64,000 bases of DNA from Sphingobacterium corticibacter (GCF_003076635.1 NZ_QDKG01000003.1:62001-126000), one strand, 5' to 3'; shown: positions 47,432 to 57,288, counted from the stretch's first letter. The notes: generated by a model from the letters alone, not told the origin. Numbers and translations are program-made.

Positions 47432-48175
47432 CTATATTGTCGTAATGGTATATGATTTATAATTCCATTCTTTAATATCTACCTGGTATTGCGTCTGATC
47501 AATTAGCGGTCCGCGGCAGACCTTTTCTACCGGTGCCGGAAGATCATACTGTTCTTGCGCGCGTGCGATTAATTCATCAAACAACCATTTTGGTATGATG
47601 GAGCGATAATCTGCGGGATATACGAATTGAAAGGTGAGCAATTGTGCCAATAAAATATGCCAATGCCGATCCATTCGCGACAACAAATGCTTCCAATCAA
47701 CATGTTGACCATAGCGCAATAGGATATGATTCACATCAGCGCTATCATTACGTTCCCGATTTTGTACATACAGTTTGCACCAGATCAGTTCCTCTACAGG
47801 AATAAATTTGACGGGCAGTTCAGCGAACTCACCTTCGCTCGCCCGTTCGTACCAGCCATCATCTACCGTGCAAATGTTGTTGACAGTATCAAATATGATG
47901 TCAATGAAATATTCACCATGAAATACCTTGGCTAACCAACGTACATCGGTCAGCTCCGTGCGGTATCCTTTTTCGGCAAAAGCTTTTAAAATTTTGGGAT
48001 ACTCGCTGCTTTTACAAAAGATATCCAAGTCTTTTGTATCTCTAAAGATGCCTGTATATTGAAACATCGCGAATGCTCCGCCCAACATAAACTGACAGTC
48101 ATTGTCGTAAATTAATTGCAAGGCATCCTTGTAGAAGGCCTGAGATTCTAATTTTTGTTTTTCTGTCTCTATCAT
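47432..48175 (-). CDS. Nucleotidyltransferase-like protein
   Basis: The 247-residue product has the fold marker of the nucleotidyltransferase superfamily: LGGAFAMFQYTGIFRDTKDLDIF near residues 31-53, with the paired acidic residues in TKDLDIF, as in NTP_transferase-5-like proteins and MNT-type enzymes. A helical C-terminal half follows. It starts 15 bp after the 72-codon small gene and ends 1 bp before the metallophosphoesterase. It could be an active enzyme or a sensor; the family cannot be decided by eye. Confidence 0.75.
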   Translation of the reverse strand: MIETEKQKLESQAFYKDALQLIYDNDCQFMLGGAFAMFQYTGIFRDTKDLDIFCKSSEYPKILKAFAEKGYRTELTDVRWLAKVFHGEYFIDIIFDTVNNICTVDDGWYERASEGEFAELPVKFIPVEELIWCKLYVQNRERNDSADVNHILLRYGQHVDWKHLLSRMDRHWHILLAQLLTFQFVYPADYRSIIPKWLFDELIARAQEQYDLPAPVEKVCRGPLIDQTQYQVDIKEWNYKSYTITTI

Positions 48176-48190
48176 ATTTCTGATCCTTCA

Positions 48191-48409
48191 TTATACGGCT
48201 AAAAAATCTTCTAAAACGCGCTCGTCTTCGCCCGGAAATCCCCGATCGGGAATCTCCGGCATATGGATAGTTGGATCGCCTTCCTCCAGTGGAGTAGGAT
48301 GATCGCGCTCGTTAGGATCTGGTACATCTTCGTGATCTGGTATCGCGTTAGCATAACCATTTTTGATATATACGTTAACCTGTAAAGAGGTCGGATTAAG
48401 TTTGTTCAT
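48191..48409 (-). CDS. Small acidic proline-rich protein (72 residues)
   Basis: The 72-residue product begins MNKLNPTSLQVNVYIKNG and then becomes acidic and proline-rich (PDPNERDHPTPLEEGDP...), which suggests an unstructured segment. I do not recognise it. It is the first gene of the operon with the nucleotidyltransferase (15 bp away) and phosphoesterase, and a perfect 14-bp palindrome lies about 17 bases before its start. It might be a partner or substrate of the two enzymes; no sequence evidence beyond order. Confidence 0.6.
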   Translation of the reverse strand: MNKLNPTSLQVNVYIKNGYANAIPDHEDVPDPNERDHPTPLEEGDPTIHMPEIPDRGFPGEDERVLEDFLAV

Positions 48410-48425
48410 AGATGTGTATTAAATA

Positions 48426-48439
48426 GGTTTTATAAAACC
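48426..48439. promoter_or_regulatory. Perfect palindrome before the nucleotidyltransferase operon
   Basis: GGTTTTATAAAACC is a 14-bp perfect palindrome in the spacer between the operon and the divergent mscS gene, 17 bases before the small gene's ATG. It could be an operator. The rest of the 156-bp spacer (48410-48565) holds no further clear element. Confidence 0.35.
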
Positions 48440-48565
48440 GTGCTTTCATCATAACAGCGCAAAACAAAAATGGTTGTAATATAAATACGCATATTTGCTG
48501 CGACATTTAGGAGTTAACATATAAGAATCAAACATGTCTCTACAAGATTTGTTGTACCAAGAGCT

Positions 48566-50821
48566 ATGACGAAAAAGACTTACCATGCCATGCATACATG
48601 GTTTTTAGGTATATTGATGTGGTCGGCACTGCCACTATATGCCCAACAAGACAGCATATCTGATGATAGTAACAGCTCCGATACGACCACTATTGTTAGA
48701 AATGATTTAATAGATACTACACAACAAGCATCTAAGGAACAACCTGTAGTCGTTGATCTGAAATTAAATGCCCTACAAGGGCGAGTCGTCGCTTTGACGC
48801 AGGAGATTGATAGCGCAAAAGCGGATCAAGATACCTTACGAAATAATGTAGGTGTTTTAGATACTGTTATACAACCATCTACCGTCTTCTTGAACGAAAA
48901 GGTGCGAGACATTACCGTGTTAAAGCGGGAGATAAGCCGATATAGGCAAGATTTGCAACTAGAACGACAAAAGCAAAGCACGTCAGCTAATAATGACAGC
49001 AACCGTGTAGATGGCGTTTTACATGAATTGCAATTGGGTATCGAAGATTCACTCATGCGTCTTGACCAGCGTTTAGATGGCCTTTTGGCCAATGTGGTAC
49101 AGATTCGTGAAAACCTGACGAATCCTGTGTTGACAGATACCTTAGCGCAAGATTCTAGTTATAGCGCCACGATGGAAATGCCAACAAGACGGCGTGTGAT
49201 GACCTCTATTCGCAATAATTTGGATAGCGATAAACCGTTGGAGCAGTTTTTTGATTACGCCGCTTGGAGCAGTCGGCTGTTATTGATTTTACTCACTTTA
49301 GGATACCTATATTGGACATTCCGCTTAGGTAGAGAAGAAGAAAGCACCAAACAACGATGGCGTCTCTTTAAGCACTTTCCACTTTGGATTCCATTGGTCA
49401 AATCCCTTATTTTCTTCTTAATCTTATTGCCGCTAACTGCTTATGTGATTCCTATTTTCATCATACAGATGAGTTATCTCATCATCTTTATGCTACTGTA
49501 TGGCTTACATTATAGTCAGTTTTCCACGGTACAGAGAAATGCCGTTCATGTGGTATTTGGTGTATTTTTATTGCTGATCGTAGCCAATCTGATCATTTCC
49601 GAAGCTTTGTGGATTCGTTTGATTGCAGGCGTGTTGAATGTATTTGGACTAATCGTTACATGGCGAATAGGACAACCGACGAAAGAAGGTGAACCAGCCA
49701 ATCATATTCGTCCAGTAGCTAAGTGGGCTATCTTGCTTGGCTTCACAGTCTCTATCATCAGCAATATCTTTGGCTACGTATATTTAGCACGTATCAGTAG
49801 TATCGCTGCTAGCGTTGGACTTATTCAAGCGCTAGCTTTGCGTGCTTTTGGCACCATGTTGCTGAAAGATTTAGACCAGCATTATAATAAAGTTTCGAGG
49901 GAAAATCTTATACGTCGATTTGATTTGCAACGCATGCTTAACAGCCTGAATAGGCTGATTTCTTTAATCTGCTTGATTATTGTAGCAATCGTAGTGGTAA
50001 ACAATTTAAATATTACTGCACGCACAGCAAACTTTCTACAAGGCGTGCTCTACAAAGAACACGCCTTAGGTAGTATAACGTACAATTACGCGAACCTTTT
50101 GTTGGCAATCCTAGTATTGTGGGGTTCCAACTGGTTGCAAAAGAATTTGAAGCATCTACTGAATGATCCGTCTTCGGATGAGCTGCAGATGAAGCGAATG
50201 ACTTTGTTTCCGTTATTTCGATTGATTTTGGTTGTTGTTAGTTTTTTCTTTGCAATCAGTATTCTAGGTTTAGGATTAGATAAGTTGACGGTGATTGTCG
50301 GCGCACTCACAGTAGGTATTGGTTTTGGTTTGCAAAACATTATCAACAACCTTGTTTCCGGAGTAATATTAGTCTTCGAAAAACCATTCAAGATCGGTGA
50401 CTACATCGAGTTAGCGGATAAAAAAGGGCAGGTGCTAGAAATCGGTATTCGCTCTAGCGTACTATTAACAGACCAGGGTGCTAAAGTGATTATTCCGAAT
50501 GCGGACCTATTTTCAGGACGCTTAGTCAATTGGACTTTCTCATCCACAGATATTCGGGTAAATTTGGATTTATCGATTACAGGTAGCAATAATATTGAAG
50601 ATGTCAAAGAGCGATTGCGTAACCGCCTGAAAAATGATCGTTTTGTAGATAAATCCATTCCCATCAAGGTGTACACAAAAGATATTCAGCCAGATACCTA
50701 TAAAATTTCTATTCAGGTTGGTGTCAAAAATGTAAGACAAATTGAGCGATTTAGAAGTCAGTTTTTAGAAGGAATAAAGGAAGAATTACATACACTGCAA
50801 GTGAATATTGCATCCGTATAA
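48566..50821 (+). CDS. MscS-family mechanosensitive ion channel, with long N-terminal extension
   Basis: The 751-residue product has a signal peptide (MWSALPLYAQQ), then a periplasmic region with coiled-coil-like heptads (residues about 60-200), then about ten membrane helices and a C-terminal MscS domain: LTVIVGALTVGIGFGLQNIINN is the pore helix, and NLVSGVILVFEKPFKIGDYIEL begins the beta domain. This is the large MscK/YbiO-type architecture, not the small MscS. It would release solutes on hypo-osmotic shock. It is followed 18 bp later by a PAS/kinase-like gene and then a receiver gene. Confidence 0.88.
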   Translation: MTKKTYHAMHTWFLGILMWSALPLYAQQDSISDDSNSSDTTTIVRNDLIDTTQQASKEQPVVVDLKLNALQGRVVALTQEIDSAKADQDTLRNNVGVLDTVIQPSTVFLNEKVRDITVLKREISRYRQDLQLERQKQSTSANNDSNRVDGVLHELQLGIEDSLMRLDQRLDGLLANVVQIRENLTNPVLTDTLAQDSSYSATMEMPTRRRVMTSIRNNLDSDKPLEQFFDYAAWSSRLLLILLTLGYLYWTFRLGREEESTKQRWRLFKHFPLWIPLVKSLIFFLILLPLTAYVIPIFIIQMSYLIIFMLLYGLHYSQFSTVQRNAVHVVFGVFLLLIVANLIISEALWIRLIAGVLNVFGLIVTWRIGQPTKEGEPANHIRPVAKWAILLGFTVSIISNIFGYVYLARISSIAASVGLIQALALRAFGTMLLKDLDQHYNKVSRENLIRRFDLQRMLNSLNRLISLICLIIVAIVVVNNLNITARTANFLQGVLYKEHALGSITYNYANLLLAILVLWGSNWLQKNLKHLLNDPSSDELQMKRMTLFPLFRLILVVVSFFFAISILGLGLDKLTVIVGALTVGIGFGLQNIINNLVSGVILVFEKPFKIGDYIELADKKGQVLEIGIRSSVLLTDQGAKVIIPNADLFSGRLVNWTFSSTDIRVNLDLSITGSNNIEDVKERLRNRLKNDRFVDKSIPIKVYTKDIQPDTYKISIQVGVKNVRQIERFRSQFLEGIKEELHTLQVNIASV

Positions 50822-50839
50822 TCGGTGCAAAATAAATAT

Positions 50840-51853
50840 ATGAGTGATCAACAAAAAATTATGCTCGAGACCTTGCGTCAATCTAGCGTGGCAACGGCTA
50901 TATACACGTCGGCGGCATTGCATATAGGATTTATTAATAAAGGCATGCTAGCACTATGGGGATATGCTAATGAGAATGAAATTGTACAATTTCCAGATCT
51001 ACTGCTCGACAGAGATCAGCAATATCTTGCGAGCTTGCTTTCTGATGTTTGGAATCAAGGTAAGCCATTTCATGTGACGGCGTATCCTGTCGCTATGAAT
51101 GGTAATGAGACTGGTAAAAAGCTTTATGCAGATATCCATTTGCAGCCAATCCCGAATTCGAATGGCGAAACAGAGTATATGATTCACACCATGCAAGAAG
51201 TAGAAAATCCGTTTTCGAATTGGCACGTTGACAATATACAAAGCAAAGAAATATTAGCCGACGAAAAGTTACAACAATGGAGTCGCGCGCTTTCGCACGA
51301 TCTACGGAACCCACTTTCGGTTGCGAAGTTAGGATTGCAATACATGCGATCTCGTACTGATATGAACCCTGAGGAACAAAATAAATGGACTACTGTGGTG
51401 TCCGATGCACTAAAGAGTGTTGAGAAGCTAATAGTGGATGTCGTTGAGGTAACTAAACAGGAGAGAGTATGCTCTGAAGCTTCAGAGTTGTCGGATGCAT
51501 TTCGGCAAGTTATTAAACAGAATCAAATATTGATTAATGAGTCAAAAAGCAAGTACAATTACGAAATCATTACCGCTGCGCGTGTAGAAGCCCCGCTCTT
51601 CTATGCTATCTTTAATTTGGCTATTCAAAGTGCTGCACAATTTTCAGGAAGTTTGCAGCATCATATGGTGAGTACAACATGTGTGTTAACTGATAATGTT
51701 TTGCAATTTGTTATCTCCAATACCGATACTGGTACTTCACAGGATTTTATTGGCTTTACCGTTTTAGAGCAGTGGATACAGCAAATCAAAGCGGCAGAGA
51801 TCGTACGAGATTCTGTCAACAGACAGCTAATATTTAGTTTACCTATTCTATAA
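50840..51853 (+). CDS. PAS/HisKA protein with degenerate ATPase domain
   Basis: The 337-residue product (ATG at 50840, MSDQQKIML; the earlier GTG is not needed) has a PAS-like N-terminal domain (TAIYTSAALHIGFINKGMLALWG) and a HisKA domain with ALSHDLRNPLSVAKLGLQYM, where His is the phospho-acceptor. The following ATPase part keeps a helical FNLAIQSA stretch in the N-box position but the second Asn, the F box and the G2 glycines are not recognisable, and NTDTGTSQ is the only G1-like trace. It may therefore lack kinase activity and serve as a phosphotransfer or sensor protein. It follows mscS by 18 bp and precedes a receiver gene. Confidence 0.72.
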   Translation: MSDQQKIMLETLRQSSVATAIYTSAALHIGFINKGMLALWGYANENEIVQFPDLLLDRDQQYLASLLSDVWNQGKPFHVTAYPVAMNGNETGKKLYADIHLQPIPNSNGETEYMIHTMQEVENPFSNWHVDNIQSKEILADEKLQQWSRALSHDLRNPLSVAKLGLQYMRSRTDMNPEEQNKWTTVVSDALKSVEKLIVDVVEVTKQERVCSEASELSDAFRQVIKQNQILINESKSKYNYEIITAARVEAPLFYAIFNLAIQSAAQFSGSLQHHMVSTTCVLTDNVLQFVISNTDTGTSQDFIGFTVLEQWIQQIKAAEIVRDSVNRQLIFSLPIL

Positions 51854-51983
51854 TTATATTTTTTCGGAAAGTAAACTTTCTGGTATGAGAATTGGTCTAT
51901 AGAAGTACAGACAAGTTAATCGCATTTTTGAAAGAGAAGAAGTGTAGTATTAGGCGGCTGCAATATATAGATAGCAGATAATT

Positions 51984-52355
51984 ATGGCACAGAAAAAAGT
52001 TTTCATTTGTGATGATGATAAGGGCATAACCGATATGTTGGAAATGGTATTGGAATTGGAAGATGTAGACACCATCACCGAAACGGATAGCATTTACGCT
52101 TACGATAAGATGATCGAGTTCAAACCCGATATTCTAATCGTAGATTTATGGATGCCGGTAGTCACAGGCGATCAGTTAATTAAAAAGATTCGCGCTAGTG
52201 AAGAGCTTAAGCATATTTTTATCATTTGTATTTCTGCAAGTCGCGATGGTTTGCAAGTCGCGAATGAAGCGGGTGCTAATACCTTTATAGCGAAACCATT
52301 CGACGTTGACGAATTCTTAACGACAGTAGAAAACGCGGTTATTAGCGCCGCGTAA
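51984..52355 (+). CDS. Stand-alone receiver-domain response regulator
   Basis: The 123-residue product is a single receiver domain: acidic pocket CDDD at residues 9-12, phospho-acceptor Asp in VDLWMP near residue 54, Thr/Ser in CISAS and Lys in AKPFD. It has no DNA-binding or enzyme part, so it acts through protein contact or as a phosphate sink. It starts 130 bp after the degenerate kinase gene on the same strand and could be its partner, or a target of the LOV kinase. Neither is proven. The spacer between them (51854-51983) has no further feature I recognise. Confidence 0.88.
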   Translation: MAQKKVFICDDDKGITDMLEMVLELEDVDTITETDSIYAYDKMIEFKPDILIVDLWMPVVTGDQLIKKIRASEELKHIFIICISASRDGLQVANEAGANTFIAKPFDVDEFLTTVENAVISAA

Positions 52356-52432
52356 ACCAAACCGGTTTGAGTGATATTTCATTCCGAAGCCGCGATGAAG
52401 ATGTAAAGGAAAAAGATAAGTTAAGTAGAAGG

Positions 52433-52534
52433 CGTCATTGCGAATCCGAGGAACGAGGATGTGGCAATCTGTCAATCTTATTAACTATATGTACTCACAG
52501 GGAAAACAGATCGCTTCGTTCTCTCGCGATGACG
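52433..52534. repeat. REP/MITE-like palindromic element
   Basis: The ends CGTCATTGCGA (52433-52443) and TCGCGATGACG (52524-52534) are inverted with one mismatch, and inner stretches CAATCTG (about 52465) and CAGATCG (52507) are also roughly inverted. Size and layout resemble interspersed extragenic palindromes. It lies between the receiver gene and the terminator of the hydrolase gene. Confidence 0.6.
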
Positions 52535-52566
52535 GCATAGAAAAAATATCTTTCATCACAGCATTT

Positions 52567-52610
52567 ATACAAATAGAGCCGAGATAATTTTATCTCGGCT
52601 CTATTTGTAT
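52567..52610. terminator. Long bidirectional terminator
   Basis: A 20-bp perfect stem (52567-52586 with 52591-52610) with a 4-base loop, downstream of the hydrolase gene on the minus strand and of the receiver gene on the plus strand. Confidence 0.8.
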
Positions 52611-52631
52611 TATTAAGTTTGTTTTTGAGAC

Positions 52632-53459
52632 TTAAGATCCTAAGAATTCAATTAAATCTTTATTTAATTCCTCAGTGTGGGTGACATTCAGTCCATGCGG
52701 CGCATCCTCATAAACCTTGAATTCACTTCCGGAGATTAGTTCTGCAGCTTGTTCTGCTGAAGTAGCAATCGGCACGGTGCTGTCTGCTTTGCCATGAATA
52801 ATTAGTGTTGGCAAGCTTATTTTGGCTGTTTCAGGTCTGAAATCAGTATCCATCCATGCCTTCGCCGCTTCAATCGTAGCTTCCACATTGGCTGCAGATG
52901 ATACAACCAAATCTGCGTCTAATTGAGATTCCGGTACTGCATCAGGTTTTTTGTCTACATTATAAAATTGTTGGTGAAACTCTTTTAAGAAAGCTATGCG
53001 ATCCTCCTTCAAATTGGCCAAGATATCATCCAAATCTTCCTGTGGCACGCCATCAGGATTATCATCCTTTTGTTTTACCAATGGAATGATCGAAGCGACC
53101 AAAGCGAGTTTAGCAATTCTATCTGTTCCGTAATTAGTGACGTATCTAATCACTTCACCACCGCCCATTGAAAAGCCGACCAAGGTAACTTCTTTCAAAT
53201 CCAACTCTTCCAGCAGTGCATGTAGATCAGAAGTTAAGCTATCGTAATCGTACGCACTTCCAGTAGTTGAATCACCAAAACCGCGACGATCATAAGCTAT
53301 AACGCGGTATCCTGCATCCACCAGTGCGGTAGTTTGGTTATTCCACGATGTATGACTTAGTGGCCATCCATGTATTAAAACGACGGGTTTACCCGATCCT
53401 TGATCTTGGTAATGAATATCTACTAGCTGTCCGTTACTCTTATTTGTTATTTTTGCCAT
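52632..53459 (-). CDS. Alpha/beta hydrolase (non-heme chloroperoxidase-like)
   Basis: The 275-residue product has the alpha/beta hydrolase fold with the catalytic triad in place: the oxyanion block LIHGWPLSHTSW, the nucleophile Ser in GFSMGGGE (near residue 97), the acid Asp in HGKADSTVP and His in APHGLN. AYDRRGFGDS is typical of the non-heme haloperoxidase/esterase branch. The substrate is unknown. It lies 18 bp after the DoxX-like gene in an operon with catalase, so a role in oxidative or chemical stress is plausible by context. Confidence 0.85.
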   Translation of the reverse strand: MAKITNKSNGQLVDIHYQDQGSGKPVVLIHGWPLSHTSWNNQTTALVDAGYRVIAYDRRGFGDSTTGSAYDYDSLTSDLHALLEELDLKEVTLVGFSMGGGEVIRYVTNYGTDRIAKLALVASIIPLVKQKDDNPDGVPQEDLDDILANLKEDRIAFLKEFHQQFYNVDKKPDAVPESQLDADLVVSSAANVEATIEAAKAWMDTDFRPETAKISLPTLIIHGKADSTVPIATSAEQAAELISGSEFKVYEDAPHGLNVTHTEELNKDLIEFLGS

Positions 53460-53477
53460 ATTGATGCTGTTAAAAGT

Positions 53478-53915
53478 TTAAATTTCAATTCGTTTCTGCG
53501 ATGATGTGTGTATTGCGCCCATGCTCCACAATGCTAGCCAGATCAGTGGCGGCTGGAAAAATAGCCGGATAAAGCGTGCTGTGTCAGTATTGAGACCAAA
53601 TGCATTTCGTTGATTTTTATATTGAGCCCAATTGCCTGGGAATACAGCCAGCAAGAAGGCACCAATCATCCAACCAATTTTCGGGTCGCGATGTCCCCGA
53701 AAGAGTACAAGTAATCCAAGTAGAATCTCAACATAACCAGACCAGAGCACTGTCTGATCTTTTGTTGCCGGCATCCAATTAGGAACTTGCGCTCGAAAGG
53801 CTCGACGGCCAAAGGTGAGATGTGCTATGCCGGCATACACAAAAAATACGCCTAGCGCTATTCTGCCGAGATTCCTACCAATTCCTAGTTTTTGCTTATT
53901 TTTCCCTTTCATCAT
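53478..53915 (-). CDS. DoxX-family small membrane protein
   Basis: The product (145 residues from the ATG at 53915; 53912 equally possible) has about four membrane helices: IALGVFFVYAGIAHL, VLWSGYVEILLGLLVLF, GWMIGAFLLAVFPGNWA and FFQPPLIWLALWSM. The pattern with AGIAHL and GYVEILLG fits the DoxX-like family, whose members are linked to quinone or oxidative-stress functions. It begins 14 bp after catalase and before the hydrolase, so all three are likely cotranscribed. The longer frame to 53954 overlaps catalase and is less likely. Confidence 0.78.
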   Translation of the reverse strand: MMKGKNKQKLGIGRNLGRIALGVFFVYAGIAHLTFGRRAFRAQVPNWMPATKDQTVLWSGYVEILLGLLVLFRGHRDPKIGWMIGAFLLAVFPGNWAQYKNQRNAFGLNTDTARFIRLFFQPPLIWLALWSMGAIHTSSQKRIEI

Positions 53916-53929
53916 GCTGCTTTTTAAAT

Positions 53930-56062
53930 TTATGCAGGCACTTTTCGAAAACATTCACGTGCCCAGATCCGATGTTTCGCCACCGTTTTTACAAACTCGT
54001 CTAAGTGCTGATCGGCCGTTTCTACTAAGATTCCCCAATCGTCATCATTTTTTTTGATATAGGTATGACTTAAAATTTCTTCTGCGCCAGCACCAAAAGC
54101 CATCGGCTTGCAATGTCTATACACCTCATTAACAAATTGAAACACATCTGGTTCTGCGGATAATACTTTAATTGATCCATCGCCACTTGGTATAAATAAT
54201 GCATCGTATAAAACAGAAGATTCTGTCAAGAAACTATGCTCTATCGCGAGTATATTGCCCTGTTTACTTTTTACGGAACCTACTTTAGGCCCGATCAATA
54301 CCGGTGTAGCACCACCTTCTTCCAATGGGATGGTCAATTTCTCCAAAGATTCTTCACAAACACCATCCGCTACAAGTACAGCGACTTTTTTTGTCTTAAT
54401 ACTTTCCACTTTATTGAATTCCATACTCAATGCTTCTGATTTTTCTACTTCGGGCTTGTTTGGGGTTATTGGGTAATCTGCGTGATTCTGCTTGGCGTAA
54501 AACAAGGTTTCTTCCGCCAAACCATTTGGCACTTCCAGTCCCAAATTGTCTGCTACTTGCTTTGCTAAGTCTTTGTTTACTTGCGAAAGGATTCCCAAAT
54601 AGCGTTTTCGTACTTCAACGAGATTTATCTTTCCCAATTCAAAGCTAAACGCGCTGACGATATGCGATTTTTCTGGCTCAGATTGGCTATTATAAAACAA
54701 GGTAGCTTGTGTGAAATGATCCGCAAAACTATCCGACCTGCCGCGTACTTTGGTTTCCGTTGTTTCTTCAGGGAAAGAATCAAAACCTTGCCCTTGTATC
54801 ATCGCGTGGAACGGGCATCCGCCACCCATACTATTCGGAAAGTAATTGGCTTTGCCTTTTGCAATATCATGGCGCATGTGTCCGTCCCGCTGATTGTTGT
54901 GTACAGGAGCGACCGATCTGTTGATTGGTAATTCGTGAAAATTAGTGCTTCCTAAGCGGCTGAGTTGTGTATCTGTATAAGAAAACAAACGACCTTGCAA
55001 AAGTGGATCACTTGAAAATTCTATACCGGGCACAATATGACCTGGATGAAAGGCAACCTGTTCTGTCTCCGCAAAGAAATTATCTGGATTGCGATTCAAG
55101 GTGAGTTTACCAACGCGTTGTACAGGAATCAATTCTTCTGGAATAATCTTGGTAGGATCTAGCACATCAAAGGAAAAGCTATCTGCTTGCTCTTGCGTAA
55201 AGATCTGTAAGCCCAATTCCCATTCGGGATAGTTTCCGGCTTCAATGTTTTCCCACAGGTCACGACGATGAAAATCGGGATCAAATCCAGAAATTTTCTG
55301 TGCTTCATTCCAGGCTACACTTTGCATACCTAGCAAAGGCTTCCAATGAAACTTGACAAAATGTGATTCATTTTGTTTATTGATTAGGCGGAAGGTATGC
55401 ACTCCAAAACCTTCCATCGTACGATAATTCTTCGGGATGGCACGATCTGACATCGCCCACATCATCATATGTGCCGATTCGGGCATAAGCGATACAAAAT
55501 CCCAGAAGGTATCGTGCGCAGAGGCAGCTTGGGGAATCTCATTATCTGCCTCTGGTTTTACCGCATGTACGAGATCAGGAAAGTTCATCGCATCCTGTAT
55601 AAAAAAGACAGGTATGTTATTCCCGACTAAATCGTAAATTCCTTCATCGGTATAAAACTTTACGGCAAATCCACGTACATCGCGTGCCATATCGGTCGAT
55701 CCTTTTGAACCAGCAACGGTCGAAAAACGCACGAAAACGGGTGTTTCTTTCGCTGGATTTTGTAGAAAATCGGCTTTGGTATATTTCTCTAAAGACTCGT
55801 ATACTTGAAACACACCATGCGCGCCGCTACCGCGAGCATGCACTATGCGCTCTGGAATGCGTTCATGATCGAAGTGGAAGATTTTTTCTCTTAATATAAA
55901 GTCTTCTAGTAAGGTTGGCCCACGTTTTCCGGCTTTTAGCGAATTGTTGTTGTCATGAATATTTAACCCTTGATTGGTGGTCATGTTGGTCATATTGTTA
56001 TTCACCAAGTGTGCATCCATCTGTTCTTTCTTCGGGTTTCTTCCGTTTTTATCAATTGCCAT
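53930..56062 (-). CDS. katE: Large-subunit catalase HPII-type (KatE)
   Basis: KatE breaks down hydrogen peroxide. The 710-residue chain is the large type, with a catalase domain and a C-terminal flavodoxin/PfpI-like domain ([19 protein letters not shown]). In the catalase domain, the catalytic His75 is in [11 protein letters not shown], the Asn in [11 protein letters not shown], and the heme-ligand Tyr in [13 protein letters not shown]. Length is normal for this type. It heads an operon with DoxX-like and hydrolase genes. The upstream spacer to the SDR gene (56063-56388) is long, AT-rich and has no clear promoter element. Confidence 0.95.
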   Translation of the reverse strand: MAIDKNGRNPKKEQMDAHLVNNNMTNMTTNQGLNIHDNNNSLKAGKRGPTLLEDFILREKIFHFDHERIPERIVHARGSGAHGVFQVYESLEKYTKADFLQNPAKETPVFVRFSTVAGSKGSTDMARDVRGFAVKFYTDEGIYDLVGNNIPVFFIQDAMNFPDLVHAVKPEADNEIPQAASAHDTFWDFVSLMPESAHMMMWAMSDRAIPKNYRTMEGFGVHTFRLINKQNESHFVKFHWKPLLGMQSVAWNEAQKISGFDPDFHRRDLWENIEAGNYPEWELGLQIFTQEQADSFSFDVLDPTKIIPEELIPVQRVGKLTLNRNPDNFFAETEQVAFHPGHIVPGIEFSSDPLLQGRLFSYTDTQLSRLGSTNFHELPINRSVAPVHNNQRDGHMRHDIAKGKANYFPNSMGGGCPFHAMIQGQGFDSFPEETTETKVRGRSDSFADHFTQATLFYNSQSEPEKSHIVSAFSFELGKINLVEVRKRYLGILSQVNKDLAKQVADNLGLEVPNGLAEETLFYAKQNHADYPITPNKPEVEKSEALSMEFNKVESIKTKKVAVLVADGVCEESLEKLTIPLEEGGATPVLIGPKVGSVKSKQGNILAIEHSFLTESSVLYDALFIPSGDGSIKVLSAEPDVFQFVNEVYRHCKPMAFGAGAEEILSHTYIKKNDDDWGILVETADQHLDEFVKTVAKHRIWARECFRKVPA

Positions 56063-56388
56063 ATGTTTATTAGGTTTTGAAAGTGTATTTCCTTATCTCT
56101 TTTCTACTATTGAGCGCTTGTTATTAATAAAAAATTCCTGACAGACTTTATTATTAATGAAGCTTGTACTATATCATCAAGAAACCAACAGTTGCTACCT
56201 ACAATAGTTTGAGAATTCAACCATCTAAAACGTATACGGGTAGTATTACGCCTGTATCTGGCGTACATGCCGCAAAATAGAGGAGGTGACTTCGTGATCT
56301 GTACTATCTCAAAAACATTCGAGAAGCAAAAGCGTCTATTGTTTCAGAGACTCGTATACTATGATGTACAAACATAAAATTGAAAAAC
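56063..56388. other. Intergenic stretch between katE and the SDR gene
   Basis: About 326 bp without a gene. I see only AT-rich inverted stretches (for example TTATTAATAA near 56119) and no recognisable RNA, repeat family or exact -7 element. It must hold the divergent promoters of the two stress genes. Confidence 0.4.
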
Positions 56389-57288
56389 ATGGAGAATAAA
56401 GAAACACAAGGATTAGTCAATCCACTTACCCGATTTCAACAGCCACCATATCCAAAACAGCAACAACCATTTCCGGGATTAGCCGGTAAGATGGATCCAA
56501 TTCCAGATCACGGCGAGACATCGTACGTAGGATCGGGGAAGTTAAAAGGTCGTAAAGCTTTAATCACGGGCGGCGATTCTGGGATTGGCCGCGCAGCGGC
56601 TATTGCTTATGCTCGTGAAGGTGCTGATGTGGCTATCAATTATTTGCCGCATGAAGAAGAAGATGCACAAGAAGTGATTCGCTATATCGAAGAAGCAGGA
56701 CAGAAAGGTTTTGCCATTCCGGGTGACATCACAGACGAAGCTTTCTGCGTACAGTTAGTGGAAGATGCCGTAGCGCATTTGGGCGGATTAGATATATTGG
56801 TTAATAATGCCGGTAAACAAAAAAGCCACGATTCCATCGAAGATATTGATTCTAGTGATTTCGATCTGACGATGAAAACCAATATTTATGCTCCGTACTG
56901 GATTACCAAAGCGGCTTTAAAGCATTTGAAACCCGGTTCTGCGATTATTGCGACTTCGTCGGTACAAGCGTACGATCCGTCGGCTAATCTTTTTGATTAT
57001 GCGCAGACAAAAGCTGCGAATGTGGCTTACGTCAAAGCATTATCCAAACAATTAGGACCTAAAGGTATTCGCGTAAATGGTGTTTCACCAGGTCCAATCT
57101 GGACGCCATTACAGATTTGTGGCGGTCAGCCATCTGATGCGATTCCAGAATTTGGCGCAACGGCACCATTAGAACGCGCAGGGCAGCCGGTGGAGTTAGC
57201 TGGAGTATACGTACTATTAGCAGATACGAGCTCAAGCTACTCACACGGACAAATTGTTGGCGTAGCCGGTGGCTATGGCCATCCGTAA
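56389..57288 (+). CDS. Short-chain dehydrogenase, YhdF/YghA-like general stress type
   Basis: The 299-residue product (ATG at 56389) has an N-terminal extension with QQPPYPKQQQPFPGL, then the SDR fold: GGDSGIGRAAAI as the NAD(P) loop, NNAG, catalytic Ser in ATSSVQAYD and the YAQTK Tyr/Lys pair, and the conserved end. The extension PFPGL-GKMDPIPDHGE is characteristic of the YhdF/YghA glucose-dehydrogenase-like general-stress group. Its natural substrate is unknown. It is divergent from katE and ends at a terminator. Confidence 0.86.
   Translation: MENKETQGLVNPLTRFQQPPYPKQQQPFPGLAGKMDPIPDHGETSYVGSGKLKGRKALITGGDSGIGRAAAIAYAREGADVAINYLPHEEEDAQEVIRYIEEAGQKGFAIPGDITDEAFCVQLVEDAVAHLGGLDILVNNAGKQKSHDSIEDIDSSDFDLTMKTNIYAPYWITKAALKHLKPGSAIIATSSVQAYDPSANLFDYAQTKAANVAYVKALSKQLGPKGIRVNGVSPGPIWTPLQICGGQPSDAIPEFGATAPLERAGQPVELAGVYVLLADTSSSYSHGQIVGVAGGYGHP

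Noticed and set aside
44735..52355. A complete two-component pair formed by the LOV kinase and the receiver at 51984
   Set aside because: They are 5.7 kb apart, on opposite strands and in different transcription units, so pairing cannot be claimed from the sequence.
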